64,000 nucleotides of DNA from Paenibacillus solanacearum. GTDB lineage: Bacteria; Bacillota; Bacilli; Paenibacillales; NBRC-103111. The position numbers and the translations under genes are program-made. The notes beneath the pieces were generated by a model that was given only the letters and a program-made list of their open reading frames with translations, was not told where the DNA came from and searched no databases. Shown piece by piece: positions 14,900-23,105 of this stretch. The stretch covers positions 58,800-122,799 of the forward strand of contig NZ_CAJVAS010000017.1 in assembly GCF_910593845.1 (NCBI RefSeq), in the 5' to 3' direction. Numbering within the stretch: position 1 is the stretch's first letter; every line of letters starts with the position of its first letter.

Positions 14900-16264
14900 T
14901 TGCTGCGTTTCAATCTAGGGGGAGCCGCCGTCGGCATGCTGCTGTTGTTCGGCGCAGCCGATAGCGCACATGCGTCCGAATCGGACAAAGCGCAGAAAGC
15001 CGGCACAGTGATCGCCGCCGGCGCCGCTGCCAAGACCGTTTCCGTCGAATACGTGAGAAGCACGGTAGAGCGGCTGAACGTTCGTACTGAGCCGAAGCTG
15101 TCCGCAGCTTCCATCCAATTGATCGGTAAGGACCCTGCGTTTCAAGTGCTGGACCGACAAGACGAGTGGGTAAAGATCAAGCTGGCGAGCGGCGAAGGCT
15201 GGGTTTTTAACGAGTATATCGAATATGTGAGAACCGGATCTGCAGACGTAAAGCCGCAACAAGCCGTGTCAAAGCCGAAGCCTCTGCCCGAACCGCCAAC
15301 GCGTGCCAAAACCGAGGGTAAGGCAGTACCTGGCGCTTCTGCGAATACCAGCGCCGCACCGGATCCACCGCCGGAACGGCAACCTGCCCAGTCTGCCGTC
15401 GTCTCGATCGTCGATATTACGAATCTGCGAAGCGGGCCGGGAACCGATTACGATATTGTGGGAAAAGCGAAGCCCGGCGACACGTTTCCGATCGTGATGG
15501 CCGAAGGAGACTGGTACCGCGTCACGCGTCAGGACGGGAGCCTCGCGTATGTGGCCAGTTGGGTCGTGCAGAGCGACTTGGGCGCCAAGCCACCAGGCGC
15601 GACTGTACAAGCGAGCGCAGCTTCTCAAGCGGATAGCCGCGTGTTCATTTATCATACGCATAACCGGGAGTCTTGGAAGAACGTGGCCCGCCAGACGGCC
15701 GGCTCTTCCATCGACGACCCGGAGACGAATATTTCGCTGGTCGGCAAGCAGTTAGGCCATCTTCTGCAGCAAAAAGGCGTCCCGACCTTAGCCAGCAACG
15801 ACGACATCGCCCAAAAATTGCAGGAGCAAAAGCGAAGCTATTCCGAGTCGTACGCGGAATCCCGTAAATCGGTCGATGTCGCCGTGAAAGCGAACCCTTC
15901 GCTCGCCTATTTTATCGACATTCATCGTGACAGCGATGTCCCGAGAAGCACGACGACGGCCGCGGTCGGCGGCAAGTCTTACGCGCGCATATTGTTCGTG
16001 GTCGGAACCAACCACCCGGATTATATGAAAAACAAGAAGCTTGCCGAAGCGCTAAGCGCGCGGCTGGACAAAAAATACCCCGGCTTATCGCGCGGGGTAC
16101 TGCTCAAAGGCGCCAAAGAAGGCAACGGCGAATACAATCAGTCCGTCTCCCCCGGCAGCCTGCTGCTGGAGGTCGGCGGCGCGAACAATACGCTGCAGGA
16201 AAGCTTGCTTGCGGCGGATGCCTTCGCAGACGTATTCGCAGATTACTTGCAATCGACCCCGTGA
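14900..16264 (+). CDS. Secreted SpoIIP-family peptidoglycan hydrolase with tandem SH3 domains
   Basis: The 454-residue protein starts at TTG 14900, behind AAGGAGAGG, and has a signal peptide (GGAAVGMLLLFGAADSAHA). Two bacterial SH3 domains follow (RLNVRTEP...VKIKLASGEGWV near 50-115; TNLRSGPGTDYDIVG near 175-235). The C-terminal about 225 residues form a SpoIIP domain with IYHTHNRESW, FIDIHRD and LLEVGG, the family's His and Glu metal-binding blocks. SpoIIP is an amidase/endopeptidase used in forespore engulfment. This copy lacks the usual membrane anchor arrangement and is not next to gpr, so it may be a paralog acting on the vegetative or sporangial wall. Confidence 0.88.
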   Translation: MLRFNLGGAAVGMLLLFGAADSAHASESDKAQKAGTVIAAGAAAKTVSVEYVRSTVERLNVRTEPKLSAASIQLIGKDPAFQVLDRQDEWVKIKLASGEGWVFNEYIEYVRTGSADVKPQQAVSKPKPLPEPPTRAKTEGKAVPGASANTSAAPDPPPERQPAQSAVVSIVDITNLRSGPGTDYDIVGKAKPGDTFPIVMAEGDWYRVTRQDGSLAYVASWVVQSDLGAKPPGATVQASAASQADSRVFIYHTHNRESWKNVARQTAGSSIDDPETNISLVGKQLGHLLQQKGVPTLASNDDIAQKLQEQKRSYSESYAESRKSVDVAVKANPSLAYFIDIHRDSDVPRSTTTAAVGGKSYARILFVVGTNHPDYMKNKKLAEALSARLDKKYPGLSRGVLLKGAKEGNGEYNQSVSPGSLLLEVGGANNTLQESLLAADAFADVFADYLQSTP

Positions 16265-16370
16265 ACGGTCCGGTGAACGGGTAACGCAAGCCCCTCCCCC
16301 GCTCTTGCCGGATTCGGCCGCAACGAAGCACGGAACCGCTGCAAGTACGCGCCATCCGGCCGGCATTCGC

Positions 16371-17888
16371 TTACTCGCAGCGGTACGGAGCCGCATAATT
16401 GCGCGGGTCCTTCTTGTACGAGTAGCCTGCGGGGTAAGGGAGGGGGTCTTCGCTTCGCATCATCCACACCGCCAGCTCGCTAAGCAAGTCCAGCTCGGTC
16501 TCGAGCGTCTCGGATTGGCCGGCCCGGTTGTTTAATTCAAGCGGGTCGTCGGATATGCGGTACAGCTCCCGCTTCCCTCGCATACTCATGTTTAACTTCC
16601 AGTCCTCTTTGCGGACGGTCCGCATAAACCCGCTCTGCGTTACCGTATTCAATTCATCGAACCGGACGATACGTTCTCCGTCTTTTTCGCTTGAGCTTCC
16701 GAAATGGCTTATATCCAGCCCGTCCTCATCGGTAAACTCCAGTCCGCCGAATCCGTGCTCGCCGTATACGCTGGCAAATTCTTGAGCCGGGTACTCCTTG
16801 CCCGTAAGCAGCGGCCACAAGCTTCGGCCCTGAACGCCCGCCGGGATGTCGGCGCCGATCGCTTCGCATAGCGTGGGCAGCAGATCGACGATGGAGACAT
16901 GCGCGGGGTGCGGTTGTTCCTGCGATACAATGCCCGGCCCGGCAAAGAACAGCGGTATCCGCAGCAAAATGTCCGGCAGCTCCGGCCCCTTCTTAATGAG
17001 CCCGTATTCCCCGACGAAATCCCCATGATCCGACAAATAGACCAGTATCGTATTGTCCAGCCGGCCTGAGGCTTCCAGCGTATGAACCAGACGCTGAACT
17101 TCGTCGTCGATCAAGCGCAGCATGCCGAAATAATTGGCGCGCACGCGCGGTATCTCCGCCTCGTAATCCGGATTGAAATAGTCGCCCTGCTGCCGGCACC
17201 ACTGCCACTTGAAGCCTTTGCGTTCCCGATCTTCGGCCGTCGCCCGGACGGGCGGCAAAGTGTCCGGAGGAAACATGGAGAAGTACGGTTCAGGCGCCTG
17301 ATAAGGATTATGCGGCTCCGGGAAGCTCAGCCATAGAAAGAACGGTTCCTCGTCCAGCGATTCCACCCATTCCAACGCTGACGTTACGCCGCGTGCCGGA
17401 TTTTGGCAGTCGGCGGGAAACGGCGCCGGCTCCATGCAGCATTGAGAGCGCCGGCTCAGCCACTCCGTGAACGATTTCTCCTGCTCGCTGCGGAACGGCC
17501 CCTGGTCGCCGAAATGATTCAGCGCGACAAAGCGATCGACGGAAGGGCTGTTCGCTTTGAGATATGTATGATTTTTCCCGATAAGGGCCGTGGCGTACCC
17601 TTGTTCCTTCATCACGTCGAATACGTCGTGAGTATACGATACATGCCGTATGCCGCCATTCTCCCGAACGCGGTGCGCGCCCGGGTAACGCCCTGTCAGC
17701 ATGCTGCATCGGGCCGCCACGCAGATCGGCGAAGCCGTGTAAGCCTTATCGAACCATACGCCCTTCCGGGCGAGGCTGTCCAGAAAAGGAGTCGTGTCCA
17801 GCGGAAATCCTTCCCTCGCCGAGACGTCCGCCCGCTGCTGATCAGTCATGATGACAATAATATTCGGTCTGTTCGTTTGTTTCGGCAT
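16371..17888 (-). CDS. Cys-type sulfatase (alkaline phosphatase superfamily)
   Basis: The 505-residue protein starts at ATG 17888, with AAGGAGG 10 bases upstream. The N-terminal IVIMTDQQRAD gives the first metal ligands. C56-V-A-A-R60 followed by SMLTGRYPG is the sulfatase signature, in which the Cys is changed to formylglycine. Later blocks include YLSDHGDFVGEYG (metal-binding Asp-His) and KKGPELPDILLRIPLFFAGPG. With no signal peptide it is probably cytoplasmic. A maturase (anaerobic sulfatase-maturing enzyme or FGE) is not in the window. It is 82 bases downstream of a GH2 gene in the same direction, which suggests that the two act on the same sulfated saccharide. Confidence 0.92.
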   Translation of the reverse strand: MPKQTNRPNIIVIMTDQQRADVSAREGFPLDTTPFLDSLARKGVWFDKAYTASPICVAARCSMLTGRYPGAHRVRENGGIRHVSYTHDVFDVMKEQGYATALIGKNHTYLKANSPSVDRFVALNHFGDQGPFRSEQEKSFTEWLSRRSQCCMEPAPFPADCQNPARGVTSALEWVESLDEEPFFLWLSFPEPHNPYQAPEPYFSMFPPDTLPPVRATAEDRERKGFKWQWCRQQGDYFNPDYEAEIPRVRANYFGMLRLIDDEVQRLVHTLEASGRLDNTILVYLSDHGDFVGEYGLIKKGPELPDILLRIPLFFAGPGIVSQEQPHPAHVSIVDLLPTLCEAIGADIPAGVQGRSLWPLLTGKEYPAQEFASVYGEHGFGGLEFTDEDGLDISHFGSSSEKDGERIVRFDELNTVTQSGFMRTVRKEDWKLNMSMRGKRELYRISDDPLELNNRAGQSETLETELDLLSELAVWMMRSEDPLPYPAGYSYKKDPRNYAAPYRCE

Positions 17889-17970
17889 GCCGTTGCAGCC
17901 TCCTTGTCCATGTAGTCGGATCATTGTGAATCCCGATCCCGATGTTGAATCCCGCATTCCATGCGATGCC

Positions 17971-19758
17971 TTAAAGAGGAACCCGCTTCCCTTCCACAAT
18001 CTCCCGTACTCGCTCCACCGGTACTTTCGGCACGCGCTCATATGTCAATAGACCATTTATCTCTTGCTCGACATCGGTAAGCTGCGTGTAGCAGAAGCCT
18101 TGGACGACGGGCGACGTCAGCATCGGCCCGACGACAGCCTTCAGCTTCTCCAGAAATTCCTCCTCGTTCTCGGCGCCCGAATAGCCCCAGCCGGCGCGAT
18201 CGCTCTTCTTGAAGGAGATGCCTCCGAACTCACTGACCATAATGGGCTGGCCCTCATATTTCATGCCGCCGACAAACGACGGTTTATTGTGTTTGCGGAT
18301 GGCGTTCACCGCCTTGTCGACCGTACTGTAGCGTGTCTCCAGCACTTCCTGCGACGGCTCGTAATCGTGAAGCGTCAGCAGATCGGTGCGCATATGCTCC
18401 CAGCCGTCGTTCGACACGACCAGGCGGGTATCGTCGAGCGACTTGGTCAAATGATACAGGGCGAGGGAATGCTGCTGCTGAACCGCATCGTCCTTGACGT
18501 CAGGAACGCCCCAGCTCTCATTAAGCGGCACCCAGGCGACGATGCAGGGATGGTTATAGTCGCGGTCGATAGCTTCCTCCCACTCCTTCATAAACCGGCG
18601 CACATACTCCTTGGAGTACAAATAAGCGTTAGCCGCTTCCCCCCACACGAGAAGCCCCAGACGATCGCACCAGTACAAATAGCGCGGATCTTCGATCTTC
18701 TGATGCTTGCGCGCGCCGTTGAAGCCCATCGCCTTCGTCAGCTCTACATCCTTCCTGATCGCTTCGTCGGAAGGCGGCGTCAGGTTGCCGTCGGGATAAT
18801 AGCCTTGATCGAGCACAAGCCGCATATAGCACACGCGGTTGTTCAGCCTCACGATGCCGTCCTCGATCGTAATTTTCCGCATGCCGAAATAGCTCGAAGT
18901 CTCGTCGGCCGGCTGACCGTCCACGAGCAGCTTGAATTGAATGTCGTACAAATGCGGTGTTTCAGGCGTCCATAGATGGCAGCGCCGGAAATGCTGAAAG
19001 CCTCGTTTGCGGTAATCCTGCAGCACAACCGTGCGCGTCTCCTCCGCCTCCTTGAGCGAATAAGTATCCTCGCAGATCATGCTCCCTTTGAACGAGACGC
19101 GTACTTGCAGGCGAAGCTCGGTCTCCCGGGTGTGGCCTTTAACGAAAGCGCGAATTTCCACAGCGCCCCGGTCCACATCCGGCGTCAACTGCACCTTCTC
19201 CAGATAGGTAGGATATACCGCCTCCATCCACACCGTTTGCCAAATGCCGGTAGTCCGCGTATAGAAGATGCCATGCGACTCAGGCTGCCAATATTGCTTG
19301 CCCCGGGGCAGCGATAAATTTTCGCTGAAGTCTTCCGCCCGGACGACCAGCACGTTATCGCCCGTCGGGCTCAGCGCATCGGTAATGTCCGCATAGAACG
19401 GCGTGTGGCCGCCTTCATGTACAGCCACCTGCTCGCCATTAACCCATACCGCCGCCATGTAATCCACCGCTCCGAAGTGCAGCAGCACGCGCTTGCCATG
19501 CCATGGCTCGGGGATACTCAGACGGCGGCGGTACCAGACGCAATCGTGGAACGCGGGATCGCCGATGCCGCTTAGACTGCTCTGGAACGCAAACGGCACT
19601 TGAATGGTTCGGCTGAACGCCGCATTTCCTTGCTGCCACTTCTCCTTCAGGCCGATTCGCCGATCGTCGAATTCAAATTCCCATTCCCCATTCAAATTGA
19701 ACCATGCTTCGCGAACGAATTGCGGCCGGGGATATTCGCTTCTGTACATCTCTGTCAT
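17971..19758 (-). CDS. Glycoside hydrolase family 2 enzyme, paralog of the 1828-3594 gene
   Basis: The 595-residue enzyme has a jelly-roll sugar-binding domain, Ig-like domain and TIM barrel. The acid/base is E414 in PLNESW and the nucleophile is E510 in VSEFGG. ATG 19758 is chosen because GAGG sits 10 bases upstream; the longer frame to 19902 adds a non-conserved Lys/Arg-rich stretch. There is no signal peptide, so it is cytoplasmic. A sulfatase gene follows in the same direction and an AraC gene is divergent, forming a regulator-glycosidase-sulfatase module. Beta-glucuronidase or beta-galactosidase activity are both possible. Confidence 0.92.
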   Translation of the reverse strand: MTEMYRSEYPRPQFVREAWFNLNGEWEFEFDDRRIGLKEKWQQGNAAFSRTIQVPFAFQSSLSGIGDPAFHDCVWYRRRLSIPEPWHGKRVLLHFGAVDYMAAVWVNGEQVAVHEGGHTPFYADITDALSPTGDNVLVVRAEDFSENLSLPRGKQYWQPESHGIFYTRTTGIWQTVWMEAVYPTYLEKVQLTPDVDRGAVEIRAFVKGHTRETELRLQVRVSFKGSMICEDTYSLKEAEETRTVVLQDYRKRGFQHFRRCHLWTPETPHLYDIQFKLLVDGQPADETSSYFGMRKITIEDGIVRLNNRVCYMRLVLDQGYYPDGNLTPPSDEAIRKDVELTKAMGFNGARKHQKIEDPRYLYWCDRLGLLVWGEAANAYLYSKEYVRRFMKEWEEAIDRDYNHPCIVAWVPLNESWGVPDVKDDAVQQQHSLALYHLTKSLDDTRLVVSNDGWEHMRTDLLTLHDYEPSQEVLETRYSTVDKAVNAIRKHNKPSFVGGMKYEGQPIMVSEFGGISFKKSDRAGWGYSGAENEEEFLEKLKAVVGPMLTSPVVQGFCYTQLTDVEQEINGLLTYERVPKVPVERVREIVEGKRVPL

Positions 19759-19957
19759 CTGCGTTTGCCTCTTTTCCATAAAAGTCATCGGAACCGTTTC
19801 ATTCTCTTTCGCCGACCTCCGTCTCTTTTTTATTGTAGAGTCTTCCTCGCAACATTTGAATATATAAATTGGCAAATAATATGTAATATAAGGACATATC
19901 ACGATACAAGCTTGATCGGCTTCACTCCTCTATCCAATGATTTGCGTTTCTTCCATC

Positions 19958-19987
19958 TTGAATGTTTCAACGCAATAAATTTATACT
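19958..19987 (+). promoter_or_regulatory. Promoter of the divergent AraC gene
   Basis: TTGAAT (19958-19963), an 18-base spacer and TATACT (19982-19987) precede the regulator start at 20025. Confidence 0.6.
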
Positions 19988-20024
19988 TTAGAGAATGCGG
20001 CACTTCAGAGAAAGGAAAAATCCT

Positions 20025-20894
20025 ATGCAAATTACGGACCAAATCCTGTTCAAGCATAAGCAGTTGGGCCTCGGAACGACCGGCAAACGGTACGGCGATA
20101 TATATGTCCTTCCGCGGGAAGAAGAACTTCCCGTTAATGTCGTTTCGCTCGGCATCGATTACTGCCAGCCAGCGTACCGCAACGAACGGCTCAACAGCCG
20201 CGTCTCGGTACTGGCCTTCGTGTTAAGCGGTCAAGGGATACTTCGGATCGGAAGCGAATCTTTTGTATGCAAGCCCGGGGACGTCTTCATTCTCAGGAAG
20301 GGTACGCAGCATAGCGTTGTCGTCGACGACTCGGCGGATGAATTTACATACTTATGGTATAACCTTGGCGGCAGCTGCCTTGCTCTGCTGGATTCGTTCC
20401 GAATCCCCTTCCCCCCCTATATCGCTCAAGCTAACATGGAAGGCTTGTTCCGCAAAGGCATTCGCGTCATCGAGCAGGAGAAGCAGCTGGAATCCATCCA
20501 GATTACGATGATGCTCGTGTGCACCGAAATTGTTATGACATTGAGCAAGCTGCTGATTCAACGAAACTCGAAGCTGTCCGCTCAAGCGTTAAAATTTATG
20601 AATTATCTCGACATGATCGGAAACGGAACGTTCCAAGCGCAAAAAATGTCCCGGCACTTCAATATGTCCATCCGGCATATGAACCGCATCTTCAAAGCGG
20701 AGACCGGATCGACCCCTTATCAATATGTGTTACGGCGAAAAGTGGAAACGGCAAAAGTGCTGCTAAAGGATACAAGCATCTCGATACGGGACATTGCCGA
20801 GCAGCTTGGTTTCACCGACCAGTATCATCTATCCAACTTTTTCAAGCAACGGACCGGGCTCTCCCCTATGGAATTCCGGAAAAAAGAACATTGA
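20025..20894 (+). CDS. AraC-family transcriptional regulator
   Basis: The protein is about 289 residues long. ATG 20025 is preceded by GAAAGGA, so the ATG at 19995 is not needed. A cupin-type sensor (VLAFVLSGQGILRIGSES, CKPGDVFILRKG) is followed by the double helix-turn-helix (MSIRHMNRIFKAETG; ISIRDIAEQLGFTDQYHLSNFFKQRTG). It shares layout and wording with the regulator at 848-1723, so the two GH2-linked regulators are paralogs. It is divergent from the GH2 gene, which it likely activates in response to an oligosaccharide. A terminator hairpin follows at 20944. Confidence 0.92.
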   Translation: MQITDQILFKHKQLGLGTTGKRYGDIYVLPREEELPVNVVSLGIDYCQPAYRNERLNSRVSVLAFVLSGQGILRIGSESFVCKPGDVFILRKGTQHSVVVDDSADEFTYLWYNLGGSCLALLDSFRIPFPPYIAQANMEGLFRKGIRVIEQEKQLESIQITMMLVCTEIVMTLSKLLIQRNSKLSAQALKFMNYLDMIGNGTFQAQKMSRHFNMSIRHMNRIFKAETGSTPYQYVLRRKVETAKVLLKDTSISIRDIAEQLGFTDQYHLSNFFKQRTGLSPMEFRKKEH

Positions 20895-20943
20895 CCGCCC
20901 GCTCCGACTGTACAGCGCTTACTTCATACGGTCGCTTATGTAA

Positions 20944-20983
20944 GAAGACTGCTTCGCCACAATGGCTCCGCAGTCTTCGTTTG
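20944..20983 (+). terminator. Hairpin terminator after araC
   Basis: GAAGACTGC (20944-20952) pairs with GCAGTCTTC (20971-20979) and is followed by GTTTG. The T-run is weak. It may serve both the AraC gene and the convergent 55-residue gene. Confidence 0.6.
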
Positions 20984-20999
20984 TATGGTTAGATACCGA

Positions 21000-21167
21000 T
21001 TACCAGTGGTGGCACCGAACTACAAGCTTATCTCCCGGGTATAGAACGATGGTTTTCGTACGGCCGGGCTGGTTGCGCTGATTACGGCAGCGAATATCCA
21101 GTCTGTCATTAGGCTTTAACGTAATGCTGCGGCGACGCGATTGTGACACGTTGACGTTCTTCTTCAT
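21000..21167 (-). CDS. Small basic protein, 55 residues, with internal duplication
   Basis: ATG 21167 with GAGGAAG just upstream opens a 55-codon frame. The protein begins MKKNVNVSQSRRRS and contains two copies of a beta-type motif: ITLKPNDRLDIRC and IVLYPGDKLVVRC, i.e. [IV]-x-L-x-P-x-D-x-L-x-[IV]-R-C. Each copy is followed by a short polar tail (RNQ, HHW). Two Cys and two adjacent His raise the possibility of metal binding or a disulfide. The frame was found by reading the sequence; a longer shadow frame (21109-21324) runs across it. Function is unknown. The remaining bases up to 21474 hold the promoter of the GH43 gene and nothing else that I can support. Confidence 0.62.
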   Translation of the reverse strand: MKKNVNVSQSRRRSITLKPNDRLDIRCRNQRNQPGRTKTIVLYPGDKLVVRCHHW

Positions 21168-21369
21168 TCACTTCCTCACACTCCTTTGTGGAATACTTAA
21201 TTGTATGAATCCGCCAGTGGGATGAACTGTTCCGTTGCCACGGGTATAATGCACATTTCCAGTGATGAAGGTCATCGCTGTTCATGAGGCGCCTTATGAC
21301 GATACGCTGCCCGTAGATGCACAATGCGGCCAGGAATATGCAAGATACGGACGAGTTGCGATTTTCGTC

Positions 21370-21399
21370 TTGAGGACTCTTATCGAACGAATCTATAAT
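21370..21399 (+). promoter_or_regulatory. Promoter of the GH43 gene
   Basis: TTGAGG (21370-21375), an 18-base spacer and a perfect TATAAT (21394-21399) upstream of the start at 21475. Confidence 0.6.
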
Positions 21400-21474
21400 G
21401 TATCTGCATCCCGGTAGTTCGCAGGCATCAAGATATGTAATTTTCGGACTCTACTGCACAGAGGAGCGCGGTTC

Positions 21475-23022
21475 ATGATGAATAGGAAAACTGCTATCAT
21501 CGGTTTTGCAATCGTTGTCGTGGCGGCAGCCGCAGCGTTAGCTGCGCAGCTGAGTCCGGGAACCGATCAGGGCCGGCATTTGTCTGCTTATTCCCAGCCC
21601 TCGGAAGCACAAGCCCGGCAGCCGGAGCTGCCTGTCCGTTCCGCTGGAGACGAGCTGCTGTTCAACAATCCGCTGCAAGAGAATGCGGCGGACCCCGGCG
21701 TGTTCCGGGCAAGCGATGGCCTATATTACGCCTATGTGACGGGCATGGGCTTTAAGACGTACGCTTCCCCCGATCTCGTTCACTGGAAGTCCGAGGGGCC
21801 GTCGCTGCCGGTCGCCGAAGTTTCTTCTTGGGCCAAACAAGATTTTTGGGCGCCTTATGCCTTGGAGTATAAAGGGAAATACTACCTGTTCTTCTCCGCC
21901 TCCGCCGGGAAAGGAACGCCGAAGCGGTTATCTGTCGCCGTCAGCGACAGCCCCAAGGGACCGTTCAAGCATCCGGAGAAGACGCCGGTATTCCGCTTTG
22001 GGCCGGATATCGATCCCGCCGGCGTGATCGACCCGTATGTCTTTATGGATGACGACGGCAAAATATACTTGTATTTCACCAAAGCGCTGCACAACGTAGG
22101 CGACCATAAAGAGAGTCATATTTATGCCGTTGAACTAAACGAAGATTTGCATTCGTACAAGGGGAAGCCCGTACGGTTAACGCAGCCGGAGCAGGACTGG
22201 GAAAATAAAGGGAAGACGCTTATCAACGAAGGCAGCTGGATGCTGAAACACAACGGCATCTACTACCTGATGTATTCGGCAAACTGCGCCTGCAATAAAC
22301 AATATTCCGTCGGCTTCGCCACTTCGAAGAGCCCGACCGGCCCTTTCGTGAAATGGGAACATAATCCGATTCTGCAAGCCGATTATGACGGAGTATCGGG
22401 TACGGGCCATCACAGCGTAGTCCCTTCTCCCGATGGCTCGGAGCTCTGGATGGTCTACCACAGCCGGATGAATCAGCAGGATAACGAAAAAGCCGGCCAA
22501 GGCAATCCGCGCCAGCTGAACATTGACAAGATGGGCTTCCGTGAGGACGGCTCGATCTACGTGAACGGCCCGACGCTCACCAAGCAAGCCGCTCCGTCAG
22601 GCTCTACGGCGTGGCGCAATATTGCCGCAGACGCCAAACTGACGGTCAGCTCCGTCTCCGGCAAGGAAGGGTCAGAGAAACTGCTCACCGATGGCGAGAT
22701 CGGCCTCTACGCCGCATTCGCGCAAAACGAATGGGCTCCATCGAACGAGGAACGCTCATGGGTCAAGCTGGAATGGAAGGAAGCGCATGAAGTATCGACC
22801 GTGCTCTTGCATGACAGCGGCGATCCGAAGAGAGCGATCCATTCCGGAAAACTGCTGCTCGATGACGGCACATCGATTCCGATCGTCTTTCCGAAGGAGC
22901 CGGGAGCCGCCGCAATAGCGGCAATCGGCGGCACGAAGATCACATCATTGACCTTCGTGCTGGACAAGGAACGACCTGACGGCACGTATGGATTATCCGA
23001 AATGACCGTGCTCGGCAAATGA
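21475..23022 (+). CDS. Secreted GH43-family arabinanase/xylosidase-like enzyme
   Basis: The 515-residue protein starts at ATG 21475 (GAGGAG 8 bases upstream). An N-terminal hydrophobic segment (AIIGFAIVVVAAAAALAAQL) acts as signal peptide or anchor. The five-bladed propeller carries the GH43 catalytic triad: D73 (AADPGVF, base), D186 (VIDPYVF, pKa modulator) and E252 (NEGSWM, acid). The C-terminal about 130 residues resemble an F5/8-type C (galactose-binding) domain (EKLLTDGEIG...WVKLEWKEAHEVSTVLLHD). It would cut arabinan, xylan or related side chains outside the cell. It has its own promoter and terminator, so it is monocistronic. Confidence 0.9.
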   Translation: MMNRKTAIIGFAIVVVAAAAALAAQLSPGTDQGRHLSAYSQPSEAQARQPELPVRSAGDELLFNNPLQENAADPGVFRASDGLYYAYVTGMGFKTYASPDLVHWKSEGPSLPVAEVSSWAKQDFWAPYALEYKGKYYLFFSASAGKGTPKRLSVAVSDSPKGPFKHPEKTPVFRFGPDIDPAGVIDPYVFMDDDGKIYLYFTKALHNVGDHKESHIYAVELNEDLHSYKGKPVRLTQPEQDWENKGKTLINEGSWMLKHNGIYYLMYSANCACNKQYSVGFATSKSPTGPFVKWEHNPILQADYDGVSGTGHHSVVPSPDGSELWMVYHSRMNQQDNEKAGQGNPRQLNIDKMGFREDGSIYVNGPTLTKQAAPSGSTAWRNIAADAKLTVSSVSGKEGSEKLLTDGEIGLYAAFAQNEWAPSNEERSWVKLEWKEAHEVSTVLLHDSGDPKRAIHSGKLLLDDGTSIPIVFPKEPGAAAIAAIGGTKITSLTFVLDKERPDGTYGLSEMTVLGK

Positions 23023-23046
23023 ACGCGTAACGACGCATTCGAATAT

Positions 23047-23092
23047 ACAAAAACACACTGTCGCAGCCACAGCCGCAAACAATGTGTTTTTT
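23047..23092. terminator. Terminator between convergent GH43 and CotH genes
   Basis: AAAAACACA pairs with TGTGTTTTT across a loop of about 20 nt and is followed by T-rich sequence on the plus strand. Confidence 0.7.
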
Positions 23093-23105
23093 TGCTTTTT
23101 AACCG

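Noticed and set aside
21109..21324. 71-codon frame on the minus strand
   Set aside because: It overlaps the 55-residue gene at 21000-21167 in another frame, has no ribosome site and no domain-like composition.
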